Shown here one piece after another: positions 19,268-27,560 of a stretch of 64,000 bases of DNA (positions are counted from its first letter, which is position 1; each line of letters opens with the position of its first letter). Under the pieces are notes generated by a model, which worked only from the letters and a program-made list of their open reading frames with translations, was not told where the DNA came from and searched no databases. Origin of the DNA: Novosphingobium sp. Leaf2 (lineage in GTDB: Bacteria > Pseudomonadota > Alphaproteobacteria > Sphingomonadales > Sphingomonadaceae); the NCBI RefSeq assembly GCF_001421325.1, contig NZ_LMJY01000012.1, forward strand, positions 124,001 through 188,000. Direction: 5' to 3'. Position numbers and translations under genes: made by a program.

Positions 19268-20056
19268 ATGCAGCGCGTTGATGTGTGGACGATGGCGGGG
19301 TGGGGCCTGCTGCTGATGCCGCTGCTGACCATGTGGCACGAAATCGGTGGTCATGCGGCTGCCTGTGCGCTGCAAGGTGGCCATGTCGCCACGCTCGGCG
19401 CGTTCTACGTGCAGTGCAACAGCCTGCGGGAGCCGGGCAATATCGTGGTGGCCTGCGGGGGGGTTACCGTGAACGCAGTGTTGTCCGCCATCGCATACGC
19501 TTGCTGGCGGCGGGCACGCAGGGATACGGCGCGCGTGGTGTTATGGCTGGTCTGGGTCAGCGAGGCGTTCGTGGCCGCCGGCTATTTCCTGTTCTCGGGT
19601 GTGACCGGCTATGGCGATCTGGGCATCGGCAAGGGCGGCGCATTGTCCGGTCTGGGCCTGCACTGGCCCGTCCAGGTTGCCGAAATCGCCGTCGGTGCTG
19701 CCAGCTACATCCTGCTGGTGCGTGCCGCGATCCGGGCGTTGAACGCGATGATCGGCACCGGCCCGCAAACCCGGCGCACGCGCCGCGCGATCGCCCATGC
19801 CTATTATGCCAGCGCAGGCGCGGCGGCAGTGCTGGTGGGCCTGTTCAATCCGGTGGGCATCGTCATCACCATCATGTCCGCCGCAGCGTCGTCCTTCGGC
19901 GGTCTGGCGGGGTTCATATCCATCGGCTACGCGACGGGAGCCGTCGGTGAAGCCAGACCGATCGATATTCCGCGCAATATGGCGGTGATCGTGGCAGGCG
20001 CGCTCATGGTGCTCGCCTTCGGGTTCGTGCTTGGGCCGTCCATCCAGTTTCGCTGA
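19268..20056 (+). CDS. Polytopic membrane protein with an HExxxH motif, function unknown
   Basis: 262 residues with about six hydrophobic segments. HEIGGH lies at residues 24-29, directly after the first membrane stretch (GWGLLLMPLLTMW) and before GGHVATLGAFYV. That layout recalls site-2-protease-like membrane metallopeptidases (M50), but the spacing is HExxxH, one residue longer than the canonical HExxH, so zinc binding is uncertain. A second small-residue-rich segment VVACGGVTVNAVLSA follows, and a late segment has GLFNPVGIVITIM. A strong GGGGGAGG ribosome site at 19256-19263 fixes the ATG at 19268. I do not recognise a named family. Confidence 0.7.
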   Translation: MQRVDVWTMAGWGLLLMPLLTMWHEIGGHAAACALQGGHVATLGAFYVQCNSLREPGNIVVACGGVTVNAVLSAIAYACWRRARRDTARVVLWLVWVSEAFVAAGYFLFSGVTGYGDLGIGKGGALSGLGLHWPVQVAEIAVGAASYILLVRAAIRALNAMIGTGPQTRRTRRAIAHAYYASAGAAAVLVGLFNPVGIVITIMSAAASSFGGLAGFISIGYATGAVGEARPIDIPRNMAVIVAGALMVLAFGFVLGPSIQFR

Positions 20057-20072
20057 ACGCTGCGCGCGCGCT

Positions 20073-20213
20073 ATGAAGACAGCCGTGATAGCGTGGCTGA
20101 CGGCCAAGGGCGTGCCGATCCTGAAGCGTGATGACGGCGCTCCATACGGCAAGTTCGCATGGATACTGGACCCGGACGGCACCAGGATCGAACTCTGGGA
20201 ACCAGAAGGCTAA
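20073..20213 (+). pseudogene. C-terminal remnant of a VOC (glyoxalase/bleomycin-resistance) protein
   Basis: Only 46 residues. The sequence WLTAKGVPIL, then PYGKFAWILDPDGTRIELWE, is the typical last beta-alpha-beta unit of VOC-fold enzymes, including the metal-ligand Glu in RIELWEP. A whole VOC protein has about 120-140 residues; the missing N-terminal half is not found upstream, where the membrane-protein gene ends 17 bases before. No ribosome site precedes the ATG. It is therefore probably a broken gene rather than a functional small protein. Its stop overlaps that of the convergent hydrolase gene. Confidence 0.6.
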
Positions 20214-20977
20214 ACGGGCTCGTCCAGAAACGCGGCGATCGCCCGGCCCATGTCCTTGAAGGTGACGGACGACATGTGCGTGCCCGGCACCTCAACGTAG
20301 ACCGCGTCGGGCAATGCCGCGGCAAGCTCCTGCGCCGAACCGTTGTCGCTGTCATCCGCGCCGCATACGCACAAGGTGCGCATCGTCACGCTTTCCAGCG
20401 CTTCGGGACCGGTATCGTCCACCGAGCCGAGCAGCAGGCGCGCCGCCACCCGGTCGATCTTCATCGATTTCATGAATGTCTGCGCCACGAACGCGGGATC
20501 ACCACGCTCGATGGTGCCGAACCTGTCGATCGCATCCACGAAGTGCGCGCTACGCCTCGCCCAGCCGGACAGGCCAGACAAACCCAACCCGCCCAGCACC
20601 AGGCGATCCGGCGCTAGGCCGGCCAGCACCCCGCGAACCGCGGTGCGCGAACCCAGCGAAAACCCGCCAAGATCATACCGGGTCAGCCCCAGCGCGCCGA
20701 TCACCGCCTTGAGATCGCGCACCAGCACGTCAGCGGGGTACGCGGCGGGATCGTGGGGCGCATCGCTTTGCCCGTGCGCGCGAAGGTCCGGCATGAATAC
20801 CGCGAACCCGGCATCGGCCAGAATGCGCGCGTTGCCGAACTTGATCCAGTTCACCTGCGCGCTGGAGAACAATCCATGGAGCAGCACCAGTGGCCGCCCG
20901 CCAGCATCACCCATGCTGTGCAGCGCCAGCTTAGCACCGCCGAACCCCTCGATAAACCGGGTGCTGATGTCGTCCAC
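20210..20977 (-). CDS. Alpha/beta-fold hydrolase
   Basis: 255 residues. The oxyanion-hole region LVLLHGLFSS, the nucleophile elbow GGFSLGSRTA (Ser in GFSLG) and the late GTHMSSV His are all in place for a serine hydrolase, with a cap region between. The substrate cannot be read from sequence. The GTG start at 20977 lies 8 bases after the asd stop, with GAGG just upstream, so the gene is probably cotranscribed with asd. No link between its activity and lysine/threonine synthesis is evident. Confidence 0.82.
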   Translation of the reverse strand: MDDISTRFIEGFGGAKLALHSMGDAGGRPLVLLHGLFSSAQVNWIKFGNARILADAGFAVFMPDLRAHGQSDAPHDPAAYPADVLVRDLKAVIGALGLTRYDLGGFSLGSRTAVRGVLAGLAPDRLVLGGLGLSGLSGWARRSAHFVDAIDRFGTIERGDPAFVAQTFMKSMKIDRVAARLLLGSVDDTGPEALESVTMRTLCVCGADDSDNGSAQELAAALPDAVYVEVPGTHMSSVTFKDMGRAIAAFLDEPV

Positions 20978-20985
20978 CGCGCGCC

Positions 20986-22011
20986 TCAGCCCTTCTTGAG
21001 GTGCCGGCGGCCCAGCAGTTCGGCGATCTGCACGGCGTTGAGCGCCGCACCCTTGCGCAGGTTGTCGGACACACACCACAGCGCCAGCCCGTGTTCGACC
21101 GTAGGATCCTCGCGCACACGGCTGATGTACGTGGCGCCATCGCCCACCGCTTCCACCGGGGTCACGTAACCCCCGTCCTCACGCTTGTCGACGAGCATGA
21201 TGCCCGGTGCTTCGCGCAGGATATCCTGCGCTTCTTCCGCGCCGATCTCGTTCTCGAACTCGATGTTCAGCGATTCCGAATGGCCCACGAACACCGGCAC
21301 CCGCACGCATGTGGCCTGCACCTTGATCTTGGGATCCAGAATCTTCTTGGTCTCCACCACCATCTTCCACTCTTCCTTGGTGGACCCGTCGTCAAGGAAC
21401 TCGTCGATGTGGGGGATCACGTTGAAAGCGATCTGCTTGGTGAACTTGGTAGGCGCCACCGAATCGCCGACAAAAATGGCGCGGCTCTGCTCGAACAGTT
21501 CGTCCATGCCGTCCTTGCCCGCGCCCGATACCGACTGGTACGTGGACACGACGACGCGCTTGATCCGCGCCTTATCATGCAAAGGCTTGAGCGCGACGAC
21601 CATCTGCGCGGTCGAGCAGTTGGGATTGGCGATGATGTTGCGCGCGGTGTAGCCGGCGATCGCCTCCGGGTTCACCTCGGGCACCACCAGCGGCACGTCC
21701 GGGTCCATGCGGTAGAGCGACGAATTGTCGATAACCACGCACCCTTGCGATGCGGCGCGCGGAGCATGCACCTTGGTGGCGGCAGAACCTGCTGCAAACA
21801 GCGCGATATCCCACCCGGTAAAGTCGAAATGCTCCAGGTTCTTTACCTTGAGCATGCGCCCGGTATCGCCATACTCCACCCCTATCCCGGTGGAGCGAGA
21901 GGATGCCACGGCGGCGATTTCGTCAGCCGGAAATTCCCGCTCCGCCAGAATGTTGAGCATTTCGCGCCCGACATTTCCCGTCGCGCCGACAACGGCAACC
22001 CGGTAACCCAT
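20986..22011 (-). CDS. asd: Aspartate-semialdehyde dehydrogenase
   Basis: 341 residues. NADP-binding GATGNVGREML is at residues 9-19, the catalytic Cys132 in NPNCSTAQMV, and the substrate-binding and catalytic His regions in KMVVETKKIL and VPVFVGHSES. It reduces aspartyl phosphate to aspartate semialdehyde, the branch point to lysine/diaminopimelate, threonine and methionine. The start at 22011 is the first ATG before the nucleotide-binding loop; an upstream extension in the same frame shows no family similarity. Confidence 0.97.
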   Translation of the reverse strand: MGYRVAVVGATGNVGREMLNILAEREFPADEIAAVASSRSTGIGVEYGDTGRMLKVKNLEHFDFTGWDIALFAAGSAATKVHAPRAASQGCVVIDNSSLYRMDPDVPLVVPEVNPEAIAGYTARNIIANPNCSTAQMVVALKPLHDKARIKRVVVSTYQSVSGAGKDGMDELFEQSRAIFVGDSVAPTKFTKQIAFNVIPHIDEFLDDGSTKEEWKMVVETKKILDPKIKVQATCVRVPVFVGHSESLNIEFENEIGAEEAQDILREAPGIMLVDKREDGGYVTPVEAVGDGATYISRVREDPTVEHGLALWCVSDNLRKGAALNAVQIAELLGRRHLKKG

Positions 22012-22092
22012 GGCTTTGTCCTTCCAGCAGCGCCGATGCGAGCGCGCGTATGATGATTGGGGCCGGGTACAGGCTCCGGCCACACACGGCAA

Positions 22093-22129
22093 GCCACCGC
22101 GCCGGACGCCAAGTCCGGATCGCGGTGGC
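22093..22129 (-). terminator. Strong hairpin after lon
   Basis: GCCACCGCG (22093-22101) pairs with CGCGGTGGC (22121-22129), and CCGGAC (22102-22107) with GTCCGG (22113-22118), leaving a two-base bulge and a five-base loop. It lies 12 bases beyond the lon stop and about 80 bases before asd, so it probably ends lon transcription and separates it from asd. The run of T after the stem is weak. Confidence 0.6.
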
Positions 22130-22141
22130 TGCGCCGATTAT

Positions 22142-24541
22142 TTAATGGGCAGTGGCGCCGCTGGCCCCGGTATGGGGCGGGGGCGCGGCGGCCAGCTCGT
22201 CTGCCTCGGTCCACTCGATCGCCGTCAACGGCTCGGTGAGCGCACGGGCCAGCACCTCGTCCACGTGGGCGACCGGGATGATTTCCAGCCCCTGCTTCAC
22301 GTTTTCGGGAATTTCCGCCAGATCCTTGCGGTTTTCCTCGGGGATCAGCACCGTGGTGATGCCGCCACGCAGCGCCGCCAGCAGCTTTTCCTTCAAGCCG
22401 CCGATCGGCAGGACGCGCCCACGCAAGGTGACTTCGCCGGTCATGGCAATGTCCTTGCGCACCGCAGCCCCGGTCAGCGTCGATACGATCGAGGTGACCA
22501 TGCCCACACCGGCCGAAGGGCCATCCTTGGGCACCGCGCCTTCGGGCATGTGGACGTGGATGTCCTTCTTGTTGAACACGCTGGGCTTGATGCCATAGGC
22601 GGGCGAGCGGGCGCGCACGAAGCTGAAGGCGGTCTGGATGGATTCGTTCATCACATCGCCCAGCTTGCCGGTAGCCTTGATCTGGCCCTTGCCCGGCACT
22701 GTCACCGCCTCGATGGTCAGCAGTTCACCGCCCACTTCGGTCCAGGCAAGGCCCGTAACTGCGCCGACCTGATGCTCTTCCTCGCCGATACCGTGGCGGA
22801 ACTTGCGTACGCCGGCGTATTCGGCAAGGTTTTCCGCGCTGATCGTGACCGCGGTCGCCTTGCCTTCCAGAATCTGGCGCAGGGACTTGCGGGCCAGCCG
22901 TGCGATTTCGCGCTCCAGCGTGCGCACGCCGGCTTCGCGGGTGTAATAGCGGATCAGGTCGCGCAGGCCCTCCTGCAGCAAGGTGAACTCACCCGGCTTG
23001 AGGCCGTGCGCGGCAACCTGCTTGGCCACCAGGTGCCGCTCGGCGATCTCGACCTTCTCGTCCTCGGTGTAACCTTCCAGCCGGATGATTTCCATGCGGT
23101 CCAGCAGCGGCTGCGGCAGGTTCAGGCTGTTGGCGGTGCACACGAACATCACGTCCGACAAGTCCACGTCGAGTTCGAGGTAATGATCCTGGAACTTGGC
23201 GTTCTGCTCCGGGTCCAGCACCTCAAGCAGGGCGGACGCCGGATCGCCCCGGAAATCCTGGCCCAGCTTGTCGATCTCGTCGAGCAGGAACAGCGGGTTA
23301 GACTTGCCGGCCTTGCGCAAGTTGGTAACGATCTTGCCCGGCAGCGAGCCAATGTACGTGCGGCGGTGGCCACGAATTTCGGCCTCGTCGCGCACGCCGC
23401 CCAGCGACTGGCGGATGAACTCGCGCCCGGTGGCCTTGGCGATCGACTTGCCCAGCGACGTCTTGCCCACGCCGGGCGGGCCGACGAGGCACAGAATCGG
23501 GCCCTTGAGCTTGTTGGTGCGCGCCTGCACGGCTAGGTACTCGATGATACGGTCCTTGACCTTGTCGAGCGCATAATGGTCAGCGTCGAGCACCTCTTGT
23601 GCGGCGGAAATATCGCGCTTGAGCTTGCTTTTCTTGCCCCACGGCAGGCCCAGCAGCACATCCAGGTAATTGCGGATGACCGTGGCTTCCGCGCTCATCG
23701 GCTGCATCGACTTGAGCTTTTTCAACTCGCCGATCGCCTTTTCGCGCGCTTCCTTGGACAGGCGGGTCTTTTCGATGCGGTCGGCCAGTTCCTGAAGCTC
23801 ATTCGCTTCTTCGCCATCGCCACCGCCCAACTCGGACTGGATCGCCTTGAGCTGTTCGTTGAGGTAATATTCGCGCTGCGTCTTTTCCATCTGCCGCTTC
23901 ACGCGGCCACGGATCTTGCGCTCCACCTGCAGTACGCCGAGTTCGCCTTCCATGAAGGAGAACACCATCTCCAGCCGCTTGAGCGGATCGGCTTCGGACA
24001 GCACTGCCTGCTTGTCTGACACCTTGGCGGACAGCTGCGCGGCGATCGTGTCCGCCAGCTTTGCGGCATCCTCGATGTCGCTCATCTGCTCGCCGGCGTC
24101 CTGGCTCAACTTCTTATTGAGCTTGGCGTATTCGTTGAACTGATCGACGACCGAGCGCATCATCGCTGCAACTTCGGTCCCTTCCGCTTCGACCGCCTCG
24201 ACCGGCTCGACGCCGGCAACCAGCATTTCGCCTTCTTCCGTCTTTTCCGAACGCAGCGTGGTCAATACGGCGCGGTCCTGCCCTTCGACCAGCACGCGCA
24301 CCGTACCGTCCGGCAGCTTGAGCAGTTGCAGAACGGTGGCGACCACGCCGGTATCGTACAGATCGTCGCGATCAGGATCGTCACAGCCGGGGTCCAGCTG
24401 GGCGAGCAGGAAAATGTCCTTGTCGCCGGCCATGGCTGCTTCGAGCGCGGCCACCGACTTTTCGCGGCCCACGAACAGCGGCACGACCATGCCGGGAAAA
24501 ACAACGATATCACGCAGCGGCAGTAAAGGCAGCAGGTTCAC
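22142..24541 (-). CDS. lon: ATP-dependent protease Lon
   Basis: 799 residues, full length. The N-terminal substrate domain starts with LLPLRDIVVFPGMVVPLFVGR. The AAA+ module has Walker A GPPGVGKTSLGKS and the protease domain has the catalytic Ser in KDGPSAGVGM (near residue 676) with the Lys partner about 43 residues on. It degrades misfolded and regulatory proteins in the cytoplasm, including CcrM and DnaA in Caulobacter. The only in-frame start is a GTG at 24541; an upstream TGA closes the frame, and the ribosome site is weak. The final 20 residues are an Ala/Pro/His-rich tail. Confidence 0.97.
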   Translation of the reverse strand: MNLLPLLPLRDIVVFPGMVVPLFVGREKSVAALEAAMAGDKDIFLLAQLDPGCDDPDRDDLYDTGVVATVLQLLKLPDGTVRVLVEGQDRAVLTTLRSEKTEEGEMLVAGVEPVEAVEAEGTEVAAMMRSVVDQFNEYAKLNKKLSQDAGEQMSDIEDAAKLADTIAAQLSAKVSDKQAVLSEADPLKRLEMVFSFMEGELGVLQVERKIRGRVKRQMEKTQREYYLNEQLKAIQSELGGGDGEEANELQELADRIEKTRLSKEAREKAIGELKKLKSMQPMSAEATVIRNYLDVLLGLPWGKKSKLKRDISAAQEVLDADHYALDKVKDRIIEYLAVQARTNKLKGPILCLVGPPGVGKTSLGKSIAKATGREFIRQSLGGVRDEAEIRGHRRTYIGSLPGKIVTNLRKAGKSNPLFLLDEIDKLGQDFRGDPASALLEVLDPEQNAKFQDHYLELDVDLSDVMFVCTANSLNLPQPLLDRMEIIRLEGYTEDEKVEIAERHLVAKQVAAHGLKPGEFTLLQEGLRDLIRYYTREAGVRTLEREIARLARKSLRQILEGKATAVTISAENLAEYAGVRKFRHGIGEEEHQVGAVTGLAWTEVGGELLTIEAVTVPGKGQIKATGKLGDVMNESIQTAFSFVRARSPAYGIKPSVFNKKDIHVHMPEGAVPKDGPSAGVGMVTSIVSTLTGAAVRKDIAMTGEVTLRGRVLPIGGLKEKLLAALRGGITTVLIPEENRKDLAEIPENVKQGLEIIPVAHVDEVLARALTEPLTAIEWTEADELAAAPPPHTGASGATAH

Positions 24542-24712
24542 TTGGCAGTATCCATTTCATCGCGCACGGGGAACTGCCTGCGGCCTCCCCCGGCCATCAC
24601 GCAGGATATGGGGTGTTCCCGCCGCCTTGCAATCTTTTGCCCGCGAAAGCTTGTGGGAAGCGCCATCAGAGCCGTTTGCAGCCAATTCCCGCAGCTATCC
24701 GGCGCCATGCTT

Positions 24713-25048
24713 TCAAAACGGCAGCTTGAAGCCGGGCGGCAAGCCCATGCCCTGCTGGGCCTTGGCCAGTTCCGCGTTCGCCACCGAGTCCGCCTTCACG
24801 CGCGCGTCGTTATATGCCGCGGCGATCAGGTCTTCCAGGATCGGCTTTTCGCTCGCCTGCATCAGGCTGTCGTCGATCGCGACGCCGATCACGCGGCCCT
24901 TGGCCGAACAGCGGATCTTCACCAGACCGCCGCCGGAAAGCCCTTCGACCTCCATCTGGTCAAGCTTGCCCTGCGCCTCGGTCATCTGCTTCTGGATGGT
25001 TTCGGCGGCCTGCTGGGCGGCCTTGATCATCTCTTCCATCGATTGCAT
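24713..25048 (-). CDS. YbaB/EbfC nucleoid-associated protein
   Basis: 111 residues. A helical N-terminus (EEMIKAAQQAAETIQKQM) leads into the VEGLSGGGLVKIRCSAKGRV core, with DLIAAAYNDA near the end, the diagnostic order of the YbaB family of dimeric DNA-binding proteins. It begins 1 base after the dnaX stop, and a ybaB gene directly after dnaX is a very common arrangement. The C-terminal QGMGLPPGFKLPF is also typical. Confidence 0.93.
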   Translation of the reverse strand: MQSMEEMIKAAQQAAETIQKQMTEAQGKLDQMEVEGLSGGGLVKIRCSAKGRVIGVAIDDSLMQASEKPILEDLIAAAYNDARVKADSVANAELAKAQQGMGLPPGFKLPF

Positions 25049-25049
25049 G

Positions 25050-26939
25050 TCAACGTCTCCAATTGCGCTGGCCACCGCCGATCGCGGCGGGGCGCTCGTC
25101 CTGAATAAGTTCGGCGGCCGGGAAAGCCGCCAATGTCGCTTCCACCAGCGGTGCCGTGCGCAGCGCCTGTGCATCGGCAGCCTTGCGCCGTTCGGCAACC
25201 TCCACCAGCGTCGGCGCGCCATCAGCCTGCACGCGCTCCACCTGCCAGCGCTCGCCCGTGGCAGCCTGCAGTCCGGCGCGCACTACGCCGGCAATATCCT
25301 CGCTGAAACCGGGCGGCTGATTGTAGCGCAACAGGGCCGCCCCCAGTTCCACCACCCGCACCTGCATGCGCATGATGTTCGCTGCCACGGGCTGCTTGCC
25401 GGCATACTCCACATCGTCGACCAGCGCTTCCCAACGCGCGGCAGAGGCCTGCGGAGTATCCACGGGACTTGGCGGAGCATTGGCGCCCCGGTCTGCAGAC
25501 GAGGCTGAGATGCCCGAAGGTGCGCGAGCCGCAAGGTCTTCCAGCTTGCGGACCAACGCACCGGGGTCGGGCATGTCCGCCGCGTGCAGCACCCGCAGCA
25601 GCGCCATCTGCGCGGCGACCAACGGGTCCGGCGCGGATTTCACCTCGTCATGGCCCTTGAGCAGCAGTTGCCACAGGCGATGCACCTGCCCTGCCCGCAA
25701 GGCCTTGGCCCAACCCTCGATAGCCTCGCGCTCCTCGGTGGAGTAGGCGTCGGCGGCATTGCCACTTACTTGCGCCACGGCGATGCGGTGCGTCAGGTCC
25801 ATCAGCCCGCGCATCATAGCGATGGGCTCCACCCCCAGCGCGAACTGGTGCGCCACGATCTCCAGCAGCTCGCTCGCCCGGCCTTCGAGAATGGCGGCGA
25901 CGAGGGTGCGCTGCACGCTCTTGTCCGAAAGCCCCAGCATGTCGCGCACCTTTTCGGCGCTGACCTGCCCGGCCCCGTCCAAATCGGCATGGGCGATCGC
26001 CTGGTCGAGGATCGACAGGCCGTCACGCACCGAGCCTTCGGCGGCGGCAGCCACCATCGCCAATGCCTCGCCCTCCGCCTCGACGCCTTCCTTCTCGCAG
26101 ATCGCGGCGAAGTGGCTGGCGAGCATGGGGGCGGCAATGCGCCGCAGGTCGAAACGCTGGCACCGCGACAGGACCGTGACCGGCAGCTTGTCGACCTCAG
26201 TGGTGGCGAACAGGAACTTCACGTGCGCAGGTGGTTCCTCAAGTGTCTTGAGCAAGGCATTGAAAGCATTGCGAGACAGCATGTGAACTTCGTCGATGAT
26301 GTAGATCTTGTAGCGCGCCGAAACGGCGGCATAGCGCACCGCCTCGATGATCTCGCGCACGTCGTCCACGCCGGTGTGGCTGGCCGCGTCCATCTCGATC
26401 ACGTCGATGTGCCGGCCCTCCGCGATGGCCACGCACGGCTCGCACACGCCGCACGGATCGATGGTGGGGCTGCCCTGCCCGTCGGGACCGATGCAGTTGA
26501 GCGCCTTGGCGATCAGGCGCGCGGTGGACGTCTTGCCCACGCCGCGCACGCCGGTCATCAGGAAGGCATGGGCCAGCCGGTCACGCCGAATGGCATTAGC
26601 CAGCGTCTGGACCATCGCCTCCTGCCCGATCAGTTCGGCGAAGGTCTGCGGGCGATACTTGCGCGCCAGCACGCGGTAGGGTTGCGCGCTCGCCGGTTTT
26701 GCCGCCACAGGTGCGGCAGGAGACGACACGGCCGGCTGGGGCGCGGCTGGCTCGGGCGAGGTAAGCTCGGGCTTGGGGGCGGGCTCGGGCTTGGGTGCGG
26801 CTACCGGCGCGGGGGCCGGATCGCCGAACATCGATTGCTGTCCAGCCGCTTCCAGTTCGGCAGCGTCAGGCGCGTCATCGTCCCGATCATCGTGATCCCA
26901 GGGTGGCGTATCGCCGAACATGTCACGTGAATCGTCCAT
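25050..26939 (-). CDS. dnaX: DNA polymerase III subunit gamma/tau
   Basis: 629 residues. A Pro/Ala-rich leader of about 87 residues precedes the conserved RVLARKYRPQTF start of the clamp-loader ATPase. Walker A GVRGVGKT is at 130-137; the zinc-module Cys are Cys149, 163, 166 and 169; IDEVHMLS and LSRCQRF follow. DnaX loads the beta clamp on DNA. The long disordered N-terminal leader is unusual compared with E. coli DnaX. I saw no slippery A-rich site of the kind E. coli uses to make the short gamma form. ybaB follows at once; SRP RNA lies upstream. Confidence 0.95.
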   Translation of the reverse strand: MDDSRDMFGDTPPWDHDDRDDDAPDAAELEAAGQQSMFGDPAPAPVAAPKPEPAPKPELTSPEPAAPQPAVSSPAAPVAAKPASAQPYRVLARKYRPQTFAELIGQEAMVQTLANAIRRDRLAHAFLMTGVRGVGKTSTARLIAKALNCIGPDGQGSPTIDPCGVCEPCVAIAEGRHIDVIEMDAASHTGVDDVREIIEAVRYAAVSARYKIYIIDEVHMLSRNAFNALLKTLEEPPAHVKFLFATTEVDKLPVTVLSRCQRFDLRRIAAPMLASHFAAICEKEGVEAEGEALAMVAAAAEGSVRDGLSILDQAIAHADLDGAGQVSAEKVRDMLGLSDKSVQRTLVAAILEGRASELLEIVAHQFALGVEPIAMMRGLMDLTHRIAVAQVSGNAADAYSTEEREAIEGWAKALRAGQVHRLWQLLLKGHDEVKSAPDPLVAAQMALLRVLHAADMPDPGALVRKLEDLAARAPSGISASSADRGANAPPSPVDTPQASAARWEALVDDVEYAGKQPVAANIMRMQVRVVELGAALLRYNQPPGFSEDIAGVVRAGLQAATGERWQVERVQADGAPTLVEVAERRKAADAQALRTAPLVEATLAAFPAAELIQDERPAAIGGGQRNWRR

Positions 26940-27050
26940 CGGCGCGCAAACTAGGGGCTTGGGCACACAATGTCAGGGGAAAAGCGCGCTCCTCCACAGC
27001 CTTCGCGCGGGCAGCACGGGAAAGCCGCAGTATTTCGCCGATGTGTGATG

Positions 27051-27141
27051 AAGGAGCCGGACGACCCGCCGCTATCCGTTGTGGCTGCTTCCTTCCGGAC
27101 CTGACCAAGTTGGCGGACGCAAGCGCCCGTCCGACTCCCGG
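27051..27141 (-). ncRNA. ffs: Signal recognition particle RNA, small bacterial type
   Basis: Reading the minus strand, GGTCAGGTCCGG, then AAGGAAGCAGCCA, is the universal SRP RNA apical loop bound by Ffh. The flanks form a long hairpin: GGAGTCGGACG on the 5' side pairs with CGTCCGGCTCC on the 3' side, with one G-U pair. The ends are estimated to within a few bases. The gene lies 112 bases before dnaX on the same strand, a placement often seen in Alphaproteobacteria. Confidence 0.92.
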
Positions 27142-27224
27142 CGCGGCATATGGCGGGACATGAAACGGAATGCAAGCCCGTGAGAACCGCAAAACCCGGC
27201 ATGCCGGATCAGGCCGCTTTCACC

Positions 27225-27503
27225 TTACCGGAAGTTGTCAGCGTAGGACTGGATCTTGAGACGGCGCGGCGGCGTGGCGTGCACTTCGGCTTCGATGCCG
27301 TTGCGCTGCGCATAGGCCTTCGCATCGTGCACCGTGGGAAAGCGCAGGACGACCTGCGTCTGCGTATCGCCCGAACCGGCCCAGCCCATCAGCGGATCTG
27401 GGGTCTTAGCCTCAGCCGGCGCGAACTCCAGGACCCACTGGTCGGACAGCGCCTTGCCGGACTGCATGGCATTCTTCGGGCGTTGATAGATGCGTGCGCT
27501 CAT
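27225..27503 (-). CDS. NADH dehydrogenase accessory subunit, NDUFS4-like (ETC complex I subunit)
   Basis: 92 residues. ARIYQRPKNAMQSG, then WVLEFAP, DPLMGWAGSGDT and the closing SYADNFR are diagnostic of the family related to mitochondrial NDUFS4 (18-kDa subunit), which in bacteria is found in Alphaproteobacteria. It should sit on the peripheral arm of complex I at the inner membrane. The nuo genes themselves are not in the window, so it is encoded away from its complex. The ATG at 27503 precedes the conserved start. Confidence 0.92.
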   Translation of the reverse strand: MSARIYQRPKNAMQSGKALSDQWVLEFAPAEAKTPDPLMGWAGSGDTQTQVVLRFPTVHDAKAYAQRNGIEAEVHATPPRRLKIQSYADNFR

Positions 27504-27560
27504 GGCCCAGCGCTTTGCCCCCGAATCCATCCAAAAATCAAGCGGCAATGCAGCGCGTGC

